A stretch of 64,000 nt of DNA, from assembly GCF_040954835.1 (NCBI RefSeq), contig NC_090712.1:1373284-1437283 (forward strand), read 5' to 3'. The notes under the pieces were generated by a model. The model made no database searches. It saw only the letters and a program-made list of their open reading frames with translations, and had not been told where the DNA came from. The position numbers and the translations under genes are program-made. This DNA is from Lepisosteus oculatus. Its lineage: Eukaryota; Chordata; Actinopteri; Semionotiformes; Lepisosteidae. This document shows positions 42,599 through 56,459 of this stretch, one piece after another. The first letter of the stretch is position 1, and each line of letters starts with the position of its first letter.

Positions 42599-45500
42599 CT
42601 AGGGCAGAAACACAGGTAAACTCCAGCTGCCAACCGCGCCACCCTGGACAGACTCGGAAACTCTCCTGCACGTTAAAGGACATTTCAGGAAGAGGCTGGA
42701 TCATGTTTAGACCACACAGCGATGCAGCCGCTGCTGTTCAAAGTGCATAATCAGTGCAGGAAGTTTTGATGACATCTTTATGGTGCAATGAGAAGATTCA
42801 AGGTAATGTTCAATCTTAAATATCTTTCCCGAAAAAAATAACAGTGGTAAATCCTGTGCCTACCCATCCATCTATCCTATACAGAGTATTGAAATAAATT
42901 TAGAAATTTACAGTATATTAATATTCTGTTTCGCCAGCACTGACCCCTCCACGCCTCCACACTCATGTGCACACAGGGTACCTGTATCTGCACCTCGGAG
43001 TCGCGCAGGGAGATGTTGTGAGAGCCGGCGGTGGACCCTGAGCGGGGACGCTTGTCCTGCCTCAGAACCTCGGGCCCGGCGCTGAAGGAGTGCCTCATTG
43101 GACCCTGGTCCACCAGCTGCTGGGGCCTCTGTGGGATGGGGGAGTCGGGGCCCCGCAGCGTGACGGGCTCCCCCTTCTTGTCGCATTTGGACTCCTTCAC
43201 GAAGGTGGTCAGGTTGTGCTGCTGCTTCCTCTTCTTGTACTCGATCATCAGCTTGGTGATGGTCTTATCGGTGGCGATGGTGTACAGCTTGTTTCCGGCG
43301 CTCTCCCACCACTCCCTCTTCTTGCTGGGGTCCCTCCGGTCCCCCTTCAAGGGCGGCAGGCAGCCGGCACTCTGCCCGATGCTCGGGGTCTCGTCGGAGG
43401 GCGTCTCGGCCGCATGGCACCGGAACCCGTCTTCTGACGGGGTGCCCTTGCCCGAGACGCCCCCCGTGGAAGGCGTCGAGGTCTCAGAAGGGAAGAGTGG
43501 GAGGAAGAAGAGGGGGTCCCCCTTGAGCACAGGGGGCTCGTCGCTGTTGCACTCCAGATCCAAGTGCATCTGGATGTAGTTGTTGCAGAGGTCCATGCAG
43601 AGCTTGTGCAGACGCTTGACCAGCCAGGCCCAGTCCACGCTGCTCACAGGCTGGCTGCTAAGGGAGGGGATCTTGGCCCTCCACTGCCTCTTCTCCTTGC
43701 CCCGCGGGGGGCTGACCTGGGCTGTCTCCTCAAATATGTCTTCATCCTCCGAGGAGCACTGCTGGGAGGAGTCCGAGCTACCCTCCTCTTCCTCGTAGAG
43801 GATCTTCTTCACCTGCTCTGCGGTGATGTTCTCCTGATTGGTCAAAATGGCACAGACCAAGGCCTGGAAGTAGATGTTGAAGCTCATGGCAGACTGCCGG
43901 TACAGGTTGGCTGCACCACAGACACCAGACACTTTCATCAGCAGGTACTTCAGCCCCGGCCTGGTGTCGAAGTCGCGCGCAGTCCGGTAGGAGTCCAGCA
44001 GCAGGTCAAAGATGATGGCCAAGTTCTGCATGGAAATGTAACGCAGGAAGCCAGCTGGCTTGGGCTCTGACACGGGGGTGGCCTTCTCCTGATTGTCCGG
44101 CTGGGCAGAGCCCTTCACAGACTCCTCCAGCAGGATGTCATAGAGATTCTGAAGCAGCACTTGATGGGACAACAGGCTCACCACGATGGTGCGGAATGGG
44201 ATCCTGCACAGAAAATGGTTTTTCTTTTTCAAATAAAGACAATTTGTGATTTCACTTCATATCACAGCGTGATTCTGTGTATCAAGTCAACCAGTGGTGA
44301 CTAACAACAGCTAATCTAAGCAAGCAAACATCAATATCCAACATGTTCCACAGTCGACCTTTCAAAGAATAAAATCTTATATTTGTTTTTCTTCACTACG
44401 CCAAAGTGTGCTTCTTGAATATCATTCTGTTAAAGTAGTTTTAAAAAGTAAAACACTCTTTGTATGGAAACATCAGCACTGACTCAGGAGATATTAGCCA
44501 TCATGTAAAAGAAGCAGAAATAAGATCTAGATGAAGGATTAGGATTCTCGGATTATCCTTGACCACGGATTTGACAGCGTTGAATGTATTTTGATGCACA
44601 TGTGAGCATATTTGTCTGACATGAACAAAGATGCAAGAGATGTTTCTTAAGCTAAGACATGATGAAGCAGAGATTATACATACTGGCTCCCCACAGCACC
44701 TACGCAAAGCACAGTGAGTGACCTCAGTGTTGGTGTAAATGGTGTTGAAATGCAACCCTGGATGGAAATTAAAAACCATGCTGTTGCGTTTGAATCTTTT
44801 TTCCATCTTCCTAACATTTCCAGGTTAGCAGAAATTGCTGCATAGATCGTTATTTCATCATGATCAGGCTACTATAACATCTTGGTTACTGAGGTATCGT
44901 TACTAAACAGACTTGAGAACAGTCTCTCCCTTAATCTGGGATCTGCTAATCAAACCTTCACACCTGGCCTAACACAAGGCTCCACACAGTGGGCAGCAAC
45001 AAGACCTTTGGGGTTTTCCTCTATTTACTTGTTTTGGTTTATTTCTAAGAATACATGCTTCCCCAAGTACAATATTCAAAACGTGCTGATTACAGTCATT
45101 TCTTTTTCTTTTTTTGGGTCTGTATGGTATCAGGCCTCACACTTCCAGATGAGTCACACACAACAGCCTGGTTTTCTGTGTAGGGAGAGATTTCAAACTC
45201 ATGCTCGATCAAAATGGCTAAAAATCAAATTTTTGTGGTCCCAGCTGATCCGTATTTTTAATCCTGGTAAAGATATCTACAAGATGGCCTGGAAAAACAA
45301 ATTCAAATCAGAGACCTTACCCCACTTTCCTGTTGCATGTTCCGCATGATTGGAAAAAAACAACAACACAACAAATGGTGAAATATTGCGTCGTGAAGGA
45401 TAAACAACTGTCATCCTATACAACTAACCTTGAGCTACAGGTGTCAAGACAGAGTGATGTAAAAATCCAGTATTTTAAAACACGGATTAAAGGCGATGTG

Positions 45501-48500
45501 CTCAGTATCTTTATTAAACGCTCCTATGACCTCTTGCATGATGGCAGGAGGTGGCAGCAGTTTCTCCCGCAGCGAAATGATTAACTAGTTTCTCACAGCA
45601 AAACTGGAACAGATTCTCCTCTGGGAATCATAAAAAGGAAATGAAAATCTCACAAGATGGAGATAGCCCAGCCTTGAACCACTGAGAGAGCACTTCGCAG
45701 AAGAGAACACGCGGCCCCCCGCAGTGCCCTGCAGCCCCCCCACCTGCGTGTGTGCGCTCACCTCTTCTGCGTGTGCCCGTTGGACTGCTGATCTGGGGGC
45801 AGCTCGATGATGAGCACGCAGGACTGGGCGTGCTCAAATCCCTCCTTGTTGTTGGGAGTTTTCGGGGAACACTGTGTATCCAGCATGAAGACCTACTCAG
45901 CGAGATAAGGAGAAAGCATGGTGAAAACACAGACCCCACACATGCAGTGCACATGCAGGGAAATGATATCGTCACTTAATTAACGCCCGTATCTATCTAT
46001 TTATGTTCTCTGAAATATTAACTGTTACTGTGCAACTTGAAACTCTGGCCAATAACCCATGACAACCTCTCCAGACACCCTCACTGTATCTACAAATCTA
46101 CAACAAAACTGAAAGTTGCAGAATATTCATTACTCCTGTGACCGCACACGAGGAGAAGGGGGGAGATTGTAGAGCACAAGGTTGTTTCTGAAAGCAGAAA
46201 AGGAAACCGTGAGATATGTGCACCAATCTTCCATGACTGCAAACTGTGAACCTTGGTATATGGGAAGACAGACAAAATCAAATATGCAGGAACTGTCCAA
46301 AATGCCCAGACAAAATTCTGTGCTTAAGGAGATTCCCTCAAAGGGTCAGTTGTGTGTCTGAACACAGCCCTGGTGTCCACCTGCTGAGCCCTGGCCTGTA
46401 TCCTCCAGTACTGAGTGTCTGAACACAGCCCCGGTGTCTACCTGCTGAGCCCTGGCCTGTATCCTCCAGTACTGAGTGTCTGAACACAGCCCTGGTGTCT
46501 ACCTGCTGAGCCCTGGCCTGTATCCTCCAGTACTGAGTGTCTGAACACAGCCCCGGTGTCTACCTGCTGAGCCCTGGCCTGTATTCTCCAGTACTGAGTG
46601 TCTGAACACAGCCCCGGTGTCTACCTGCTGAGCCCTGGCCTGTATCCTCCAGTACTGAGTGTCTGAACACAGCCCCGGTGTCTACCTGCTGAGCCCTGGC
46701 CTGTATCCTCCAGTACTGAGTGTCTGAACACAGCCCCGGTGTCTACCTGCTGAGCCCTGGCCTGTATTCTCCAGTACTGGGTGTCTGAACACAGCCCCGG
46801 TGTCTACCTGCTGAGCCCTGGCCTGTATCCTCCAGTACTGAGTGTCTGAACACAGCCCTGGTGTCTACCTGCTGGGCCATGGCTCGTATTCTCCAGTACT
46901 GAGTGTCTGAACACAGCCCTGGTGTCTACCTGCTGGGCCATGGCTTGTATTCTCCAGTACTGAGTGTCTGAACACAGCCCCGGTGTCTACCTGCTGAGCC
47001 CTGGCCTGTATCCTCCAGTACTGAGTGTCTGAACACAGCCCCGGTGTCTACCTGCTGAGCCCTGGCCTGTATCCTCCAGTACTGAGTGTCTGAACACAGC
47101 CCCGGTGTCTACCTGCTGAGCCCTGGCCTGTATCCTCCAGTACTGAGTGTCTGAACACAGCCCCGGTGTCTACCTGCTGAGCCCTGGCCTGTATCCTCCA
47201 GTACTGAGTGTCTGAACACAGCCCTGGTGTCTACCTGCTGAGCCCTGGCCTGTATCCTCCACTACTGAGTGTCTGAACACAGCCCTGGTGTCTACCTGCT
47301 GAGCCCTGGCCTGTATCCTCCAGTACTGAGTGTCTGAACACAGCCCTGGTGTCTACCTGCTGAGCCATGGCTCGTATTCTCCAGTACTGGGTGTCTGAAC
47401 ACAGCCCCGGTGTCTACCTGCTGGGCCATGGCCTGTATCCTCCAGTACTGAGTGTCTGAACACAGCCCCGGTGTCTACCTGCTGAGCCATGGCCTGTATC
47501 CTCCAGTACTGAGTGTCTGAACACAGCCCCGGTGTCTACCTGCTGAGCCCTGGCCTGTATCCTCCAGTACTGAGTGTCTGAACACAGCCCCGGTGTCTAC
47601 CTGCTGGGCCATGGCCTGTATCCTCCAGTACTGAGTGTCTGAACACAGCCCCGGTGTCTACCTGCTGAGCCATGGCCTGTATCCTCCAGTACTGAGTGTC
47701 TGAACACAGCCCTGGTGTCTACCTGCTGAGCCATGGCTCGTATTCTCCAGTACTGAGTGTCTGAACACAGCCCCGGTGTCTACCTGCTGAGCCATGGCCT
47801 GTATCCTCCAGTACTGAGTGTCTGAACACAGCCCCGGTGTCTACCTGCTGAGCCCTGGCCTGTATCCTCCAGTACTGAGTGTCTGAACACAGCCCCGGTG
47901 TCTACCTGTTGAGCCCTGGCCTGTATTCTCCAGTACTGAGTGTCTGAACACAGCCCCGGTGTCTACCTGCTGAGCCCTGGCCTGTATTCTCCAGTACTGA
48001 GTGTCTGAACACAGCCCTGGTGTCTACCTGCTGAGCCCTGGCCTGTATCCTCCAGTACTGAGTGTCTGAACACAGCCCTGGTGTCTACCTGCTGAGCCAT
48101 GGCTCGTATTCTCCAGTACTGAGTGTCTGAACACAGCCCTGGTGTCTACCTGCTGAGCCCTGGCCTGTATCCTCCAGTACTGAGTGTCTGAACACAGCCC
48201 CGGTGTCTACCTGCTGGGCCATGGCTCGTATTCTCCAGTACTGAGTGTCTGAACACAGCCCTGGTGTCTACCTGCTGGGCCATGGCTCGTATTCTCCAGT
48301 ACTGAGTGTCTGAACAAAGCCCTGGTGTCTACCTGCTGAGCCATGGCTCGTATTCTCCAGTACTGAGTGTCTGAACACAGCCCTGGTGTCTACCTGCTGA
48401 GCCATGGCTCGTATTCTCCAGTACTGAGTGCCTGAACACAGCCCCGGTGTCTACCTGCTGAGCCCTGGCCTGTATCCTCCAGTACTGAGTGTCTGAACAC

Positions 48501-51500
48501 AGCCCCGGTGTCTACCTGCTGGGCCATGGCTCGTATTCTCCAGTACTGAGTGTCTGAACACAGCCCTGGTGTCTACCTGCTGAGCCCTGGCCTGTATCCT
48601 CCAGTACTGAGTGTCTGAACACAGCCCCGGTGTCTACCTGCTGAGCCATGGCTCGTATTCTCCAGTACTCGGCCTCTGCGGAGGCAGAGTGGGATGGAGC
48701 CGCCACCTTGACCTCGCAGGCGTCCCCTGTGAAGCTGTCTGAGCCGCTGAGGAAACAGGCCAGCAGGTTCTGCAAGACACAAGCGAGGAGGAGACGCTGA
48801 GACTGCGCTGCAGGTCAACCAGCACAGACTGCGACTGGGAACTCTACTTCTCTCCCAAGAGAATCTGTGTAACGGCTCTGCACAGTGATCATGTTCCCAA
48901 AGTAATGTCACCCTCTTGAAAAAGGTGAAATACCCTTTGTATTTCGCACTCACTTGCCCTTGTTGCCCCTCACTAGATTCATAGCCATGTACAAAAACTC
49001 AGTTTGTACCTTGAACTTTTACGATTAGCGTTCAGGTCCTATTGAAAACTGCCAGCAGTCCTGCTCGTGTATCTCCCTGTCCAGGAAGTAGTGTTCTTTT
49101 TCTTAATTTGTTCACATTTAGGAGATGGATATAAATCTGGTATGTTTATTAGAGCATCATATTGTTTTTATTCCGGATGGGCATTTTTTGTCCTGTTGCT
49201 AGAGAAACAGCTGCGGGATTAAGATTATAAAAGGATTAGTTTTCACTCACTTCCATTTACCTGGGTGGTGTAGAAAAATACAGGTGCACTTCAAGCAGCA
49301 CACGAAAAGTATAAGCATTCCCTGCATCTATATAACATTTTGCACCTCAGGGGATCTCAAAACGCTTAACATATAGAAGGCAGAGCATTTAGAATTTATT
49401 TCTCTGAAATAAGGAGAATGAGGGAGACCAGATCATAAAAACCTAGAGTTGAATTTAGCTGTTTCATGTTAAATGGCCAGTACTGAAGACCTGGGTTCAA
49501 TTCCTGGCTGAGACAGCTCCTGTGTAGTCTGCATGTTCTCTGGATCTGCTGGCTGTGCTAACTTGCATTTCTAAATGTTCCCTGTGTGCAAGCCCTGTGA
49601 TGGGTTAAGTACCCTGTCCAGGGTGTGGGACTCCTTTAAGCCCTATATCAGACCTGGGCAGTCCTACTCCTGCTGGCTGTCAAGGTCTCATCGAAGTACC
49701 AGCAATAGTGAAGCCGAAGCTGTTAAACTGATCCCATTAAGCCAATAATAAAAGTGTGCATCGTTAAGTGCCGAGCTGGAATGAAAACCTGCAGACACAT
49801 TGGTCCTCCAGGATTTTGGTTGCTCATCCCTGCCCTACGCCTCTGGATTAGACTCCGAGCTGCTGGTGTCCTAGCCAGGAATATGTGTTTTTTTGATAAG
49901 GGATAGACTCACAATCTCTTCAGCTTCCCCTCTATGGTTCAATATTTACATGTTTCCACTTGTGTCTAAATTACATTCTACGCTGATGACACTCAAATCT
50001 ATGTCCATACTAAAACTGACACTAAAGTGGCTGTCTCTAACTGCATCTTTGACATAAAAACATGGATGACTCACAATTTCCTTCATTTAAAGTGACAAGA
50101 CTTGCTTCTCACCACCCTCCATCAACTATGTAAAGCCAATGCAATAATCGTATCTGTGGATGATACTGCACTTGAGTTTCAATCTAAATTGAATAGCTTG
50201 CAGGTGATATTTGATCCAGGCTTGACGTTGGACCCCTCTGTGCAATATATTGTAAAAACATCATTCTTCCACCTCAGAAATATTGTCAGACTACATCCGA
50301 TGCTGTAGCTAACTGTCGCTGAAAAGCTGGACAATACTTTTGTTTTCTCTTGAATTTATTATTGTAATGCTCTACACTCTGGATATCTAAATCCACACTG
50401 AACAAACTACAGTATGAGCAGAATTCATCAGCCAGAATCCTGACCAGGTCTAGTGCAAATGATCACAATACTCCTGTCCGGGAGTCCTTACACTGGCTTC
50501 CTGTAAGGTTTTATGTCGACTTCAAAATCCTCATGCTCACCTATAAGGCTCTGTATGGCTTGGCACCACAGTTACTGTCTGAGCTACTATCGTCCTACTC
50601 CCCACATCACAACTTCTTATTCCAGTATGCCCCAAAGCTCTGGAATTCAATCCCTAAGGATATCAGAGAGTCACCTGCCCTGAGCTCTTCCAATTTAGAC
50701 TAAAAAAACCTCTTTAGAGGGGCTTTTACTTAACTGGTTCTGTGTCTGCACCTTTGCTTTTCTTCTGGATTCAAACCCTCATTTTCAACTGAGTAACTCT
50801 GTTACCTCCTCTCGGGAGCTATATAAAATTACAATGTATTATTAGTATTGAGGGAAACCCATGGGTATAACAGGACTCTTTACCTTGACGGGCTCCAGGG
50901 TAGCTGAAAAGGCATCTTGCAGTGCGCAGCAGGCCAGCCTCCACATCTCCTCGGTGAAGACCGGGCCAGCAGTCACCAGGACATACCTGCCACGACACCA
51001 CAGCTCACCTCTCACACGCACGGGCAGCACCACACACAGGCTTCAGGAAAGAGCTCTTACTACAACAGAAAAAGTCCCTTCCGCTCATTCTGAGCCCTCG
51101 TGACATGGCAGAAGAGGCACTTGGGGACTGAGCTTTCTTTTTACAGTATAGACTGTACCCGCTGAAGCAAGAGTGACAAAGCCTCTTTTCTGGGTACACT
51201 GGACAATAGCCTTGTTTAAATTTGCTCAAGTACCTAAAAAAAGCAGCACAGCCCTAAAGTGGAGAGACTGAAATGAACTGTCATAATGGCAGAGTGTCCT
51301 TCTGGAAGCTCTGCCCATGGTTCTCTTGAGTGGAGAAGCCCATGATGGCTCAGTTTGAGGACGAGCGGTGCTCACAGCACCTGGGTGCTGGTCCTGTGAA
51401 GAACTCTGCAAGGCCTGGAGGCAGTAAACTGCTGGTGAACCAGGACATACGCTCACCTGATGCAGGAGCAGCCCACTCTGGAGATGGTCTCTGCTGGCTC

Positions 51501-54500
51501 AGCCACACAGGCCACCAAGAGCTTGAAGAGGTCCTTCAGCATCAGATTGATCGTGCTTTCATAGCCGATATCTGCGGCGAAAGGAGAGGAGCAGCTCAGG
51601 CTAGGCATTGAAAGGCTAATTTCATAATTATTTCCAGTAAATTGGCATTGTGCTAATATTATTTACTCTAGATTCACACTGTTGTGCTTTCCTGCTTCAT
51701 CAATCTGTATCAAAACCTGCAGTTTTGAAAACTTCAGTTGTGTGCAACTCCTTAGGGCTTTGTTTCTCCTCCAGGTAGGTCAGGAACAAGCTACCCAGGC
51801 ATGCTGTCAAAGCCAAAAGCACTGTTTCTTTTAACAAACAGCTGGATAAGATTGTCAGATCAGTTAGCTACTAGCAATCAATCAGATGGGCAGAATAGTA
51901 ACCTTTGTAGTCTTTGGCATGCCGAGTAAGATACAGGGCACACCTGTCAAGAGGCACAATCCTGGGGAGAATATGGATCATATTACATCCTGGAGGAGCT
52001 CCTTACCAGAGTGGATGAAGCTGTGAATGTGCTCCACCACCAGCTCGCAGGACAAGCCAATAGCATGCTTGAAGTTGGAGGCAGCCACATCCCAGTAGGA
52101 ATGGTCGCCGTGGCTACGCTGCAGCCAGAGTGACATCACAGGTAGGAGCAGCTGGATAACTGAGAATATGGCAAACCCTGGTCCTGGAAACAGAACAGAA
52201 TAGACTTCCGTTCAGAAAACATCTGAAACAGCAAACAGGGCAAGGAAGGGAAAAAAGGCAGCCAGGAGTCGCTCAGCTCCATACTTACAGCTATGAATCA
52301 CTTGGCTGTTTTTTGTTAACCTATATGATACTGTAATTTTGGAAATCATGCATTGTGCTGTTAATTGCACATTGAATCCTGCACTTGATGGCTGCACTAT
52401 GCATTTAGCCAATGTAACTATGTACATGTAGCTTCGCGTACGTAATGTGCTGCATCTATAATTTTACAGCCAAGCCAAATGATCTAATTCAAATGAATAA
52501 TTCTACCTTAAAACTTAACACCTGAGGTAATAAAGAGTGAAAAAAGTTTTTAGCATGTTAAGTCTGAGTTTCTAGTTCAGTAAATACCGTGGCCTTGACG
52601 TCCTGGGCGTTCTGCCCTGATCCCGTGTGCGCGACACCTGCACTCTTGTGCGTCTCATTCTTGTACTCGTCCTCTCACGGATCGAGCTCTGCTGCTTAGC
52701 AACCCTCACGACAAGAACTTTGTAACCAGCTCGTTATACTATATACATGCTGGGAAGATCCACTGCCGTTTGAGCTCCACTTTGCTATCCCGCCAAGTGC
52801 TTGCTCCTACACAATAAACACTCCCGACGGAACCCGAGTCAATTTGCTGATTCTACAATATCCACATCACACTCTGCTTGGCTCGTGATCTCCGAAAGTC
52901 ATCCGCTGGCCAGAGACGCCCGCCCATTCCCGCAGGTCGCCGAACGCACGACGGGCCCAAGCCCGTTTCCCGACCGGGAAACGACGGGGCACGTCTTGAA
53001 AAGCGCCGCCCGCTGAGCCGCGCGGGAGGGCGGCCTGTCCGCTCCCTCGGCCGACACTCGCCTGGGGTCTTGGTCACCTCCCTGAGGAGCTCGAAGAGCA
53101 GCTCCAGGGTGGGCGGCTGGTGCTGGCGCGGGCAGTGGGACACCGTGGCCGTCAGCTGCTCCAGCAGGAGGATCCAGACCTGGATCAGCCCTGCAGAGCA
53201 AAGCAGGTTCTGTTCAACGTCCCCGTTTCGGGCTGATCGGGTGCTCAGGCGGGAATGAATTCAAAACCGTCCCGCTCTTTCTTGCTGAGACTTTTTCTGG
53301 CCCCACCAGAGCCCTGCAGGTGTTAAAATTGCCGAACGGGCAGCTGTGTGTTTCCACACCTGTTTCGTCATCGAACTCCGCGAGGATGGAGTCCATGCCG
53401 TCGTCGCTGCCGGCGCATCTCTCCTGCGCCCTCGTAGGGAGGCTGGCCAGCCGGGCGCCCAGGAACACCGGCTTAGAAGGCATCTTGTAGATCTTGGCCA
53501 GCAGCTGCAATATTTATTTTTAGTTTTTATTTTTTTCTGGGATTTATTGGGATGGTGAATATCCCTAAGAAATGTCATTCGTGTTTTGTGTTTTAAGGGA
53601 TGGGTTAGCTGTCCTGGCAGCTGCCTGGCACCCTGCTGATGCGCCCTGCTTGGCGTACTACTGCCTGGTCACACTGCAGGAGCAGGGATCGCAGATCTCG
53701 CAGGAGATCTCGGTGGAGGTCACAAAATACAACCCCCCCTTTCAGGTAGGGTCCACGGTGCACGGATTTCAGCTGGACAGCTCCCATGTCGAAAGATATT
53801 CATTACGTAGAGCAGAGGTTGAAATAAATCTGCTGGCAAAAAACAGGGTCAGATTTTCCTTGGCTCCGTTATTTTTTTATTTTGGATTTGGAAAATAGAG
53901 TTTAGCGCTGATGTGCAATATTTTATTGCCAGGCATTTGCCCTTACAGTTTGCATAGCGGATGCCACGAGGCTCACTGCAGCGAGACCTAGCCAGGTGAC
54001 CCCTCTCGCCTCCCACTGCCCCCGGTACCCGTCGGGGCGGTTTTCGTCAAAATAAGTGAGTGAGAGAGACCGGCCGTCTGGAAACAGAACTCATCCCGCC
54101 ACGCCCGGGCCTCCCTCCCCCAATCCCTGGGAGAGCGGTTCACCCTTGCTGCTGGGATCAGGATTACTGCCGTCCGAATCCGCCACAGTGCCGACGGTTC
54201 TGCCCGTCTCTCTCAGCTTTCCCCAGATGTGCCGGCGCACACAAATGAAAGGACCCTCTGCCCTTACCTGGGAGCACTTCCGTAAGTAATCCAGCGCCGG
54301 AAGGCACAGGTCGGTGGAGCTGTACCCTGAGGCCTGGACACAGTCTCCAATCTCCTTATAGTCCACTTCTCCTGGGAAAAGGGGGGGAACTGGGATTAAG
54401 TCAAGTGTCACGTCAGGTATGAAAATCTGCCTGAGCGAATTAGAGCCTGAAGCTATAAATCAGCATTCCTGACAACTGTCACAATTCTCTAACAGTACAC

Positions 54501-56421
54501 CCATCCCTTGATTTAGGAACGCCTGGTATAGACATTTTCACTGTAGCAGGGAATGCATTATCATACCTGTTATTCAGTTACAAAGCTTGCTATAACAAAG
54601 GTGTCTCCATTGCAGTCCAACATTAGATACAGTACTCATAGCATGACCACCCACCACACAGTTCCTCAATGTGGTGACTGTGTTCTTAGAATTGTTCCAC
54701 ATTTTATATGTGCTTTCTAGTTATCTTTTTAACCGCTGTACTGGGGTAAACAGAGTAACTACCATAAACCAGCTGTGCTGATCTTTCTTCGATGATTCAG
54801 TGCTCTGTTATTGTAAAAGAGATTCTCTAGACCTCACGAATGATCTGGAAAATTTTACATATAAAGTAATGGGAATTTTGGTTGGGTTTAGGAATTTTTT
54901 ACCTTCCAAACTGCTTTCGAGGAACAAATTACGCTTGTAAAACCGAAGGATGGGTGTACTATCAAGAGCCGTCTCCTTGACAGCTGTGCGTCACATCGAG
55001 AGAAGGACAGAAGGTAAATTACTCAGAACTCATCAGAGTGCAGCTACACGGGGACTGTCCTGGACTGGAGTCTCTTTTCCCAGGAGATGGGCCTATCAAT
55101 TCACAGATAGGATGTGATCCTATCTGTGACTCCAGCTGATCAACAGGCTGGTTGCACTGCATGGTTCTGAACTCCTCTGGGAGCCAGAACATTAAAAGCA
55201 GATAAAGAAGTTGTGGACTCTATTATAGGCGATATAAACTAGACAATTCCCTTTTTACAGATGTGGGGGCTCAACACAAGAAACCGCGATCTGCACAGGC
55301 CAGGAGGCAGAAACCCTGTGTGCCACCTTGCACGCGTGCACTCATCTTGCTCACCTAAACCTTTGACGAACTTCATAAGGCACATGATATAATCCGTAGC
55401 AGCGTTGGCGAACACCTGAATGTTGTCTGTGTTGATGAAAGCTTCAAAGACGTCGAACACTGGAGCCTGGCATTTTCCTGCGAGACAAGAAAGAGGCGTC
55501 TGGACAACACGGGCAAAACACAACTGTTGTGAGGATTCATGTCCAGCTAGGTTGCGTGCGGCGATGAGACAGCTGTCGTCCTGTCCCGTTTGTCCAAGTC
55601 TTCCACTGGGCGAGACCGGGCGCTCGTTAACCTTACCCATGGAGTACTCTCCCACCAGGTAGTCCTTGATGTCCGTCTTGCTCCCGTGCACAGTCCTCAG
55701 CGCGCTGAAGAGGGGCCGCCACCCCGACTGGATCTGGGGGGAGCACACTTCCACCAGCTCGCCTATGGATGTGATCACCTGCCGCAAGATAACAACCCAG
55801 GCGTAAGGAAGCTCGTTTATTAAAAATTCATTATTTAAGAGCTTTACTAATGGGACAGACTCCTAAAACATACTGCGTGCAAAAGCAATGTCCAGCTGAA
55901 TGTGAATGAGCTGAAAAAGAGAAATACAATGCAAAACTAATGCAGCAGCAAAGCCAGTATAACAGACTAAATGAATGGGAGCATTTTACAAAGCTCGTTT
56001 TTCCGAACCGAAAAACAACCACAACCGGAGCTTCCTCTCCCCAAGCTTTAAGACTAATGGCTTCTATAAACTGAGGCTCCCTGCCCAGATGTTGATTCCA
56101 GGTTTTGGTATTTTGGATGAAAACCTGACCTGAGGTCCTGTTAGCACTGCTGCTACTACAGACCACCTGGTATTTTTCACACGAGCAAGTTGGAGCTAGC
56201 CAGCCTCTTTCACAACCACATCCACCACATCTATGAATTGGCTACATTACTCTGCTCTCCTCCCCACTGAGAGCTGGTGTGTGGGGAGCGTTCTGGCGCA
56301 CTATGGCTGCCGTCGCATCATCCAGGTGGGGCTGCACATTGGTGGTGGTGGAGGAGAGTCCCCATTACCTGTAAAGCGCTTTGAGTGGAGTGTCCAGAAA
56401 AGTGCTATATAAGTGTAAGCA

Positions 56422-56459
<38 letters not shown>

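Noticed and set aside
43031-43579. 182-codon plus-strand open frame
   Set aside because: Complement of the large arfgef3 exon, whose minus-strand translation matches the family throughout.
46353-48668. Regular repeats resembling a CRISPR array
   Set aside because: Units are directly abutting 61-bp copies with no unique spacers, and the host is a vertebrate; this is a minisatellite.
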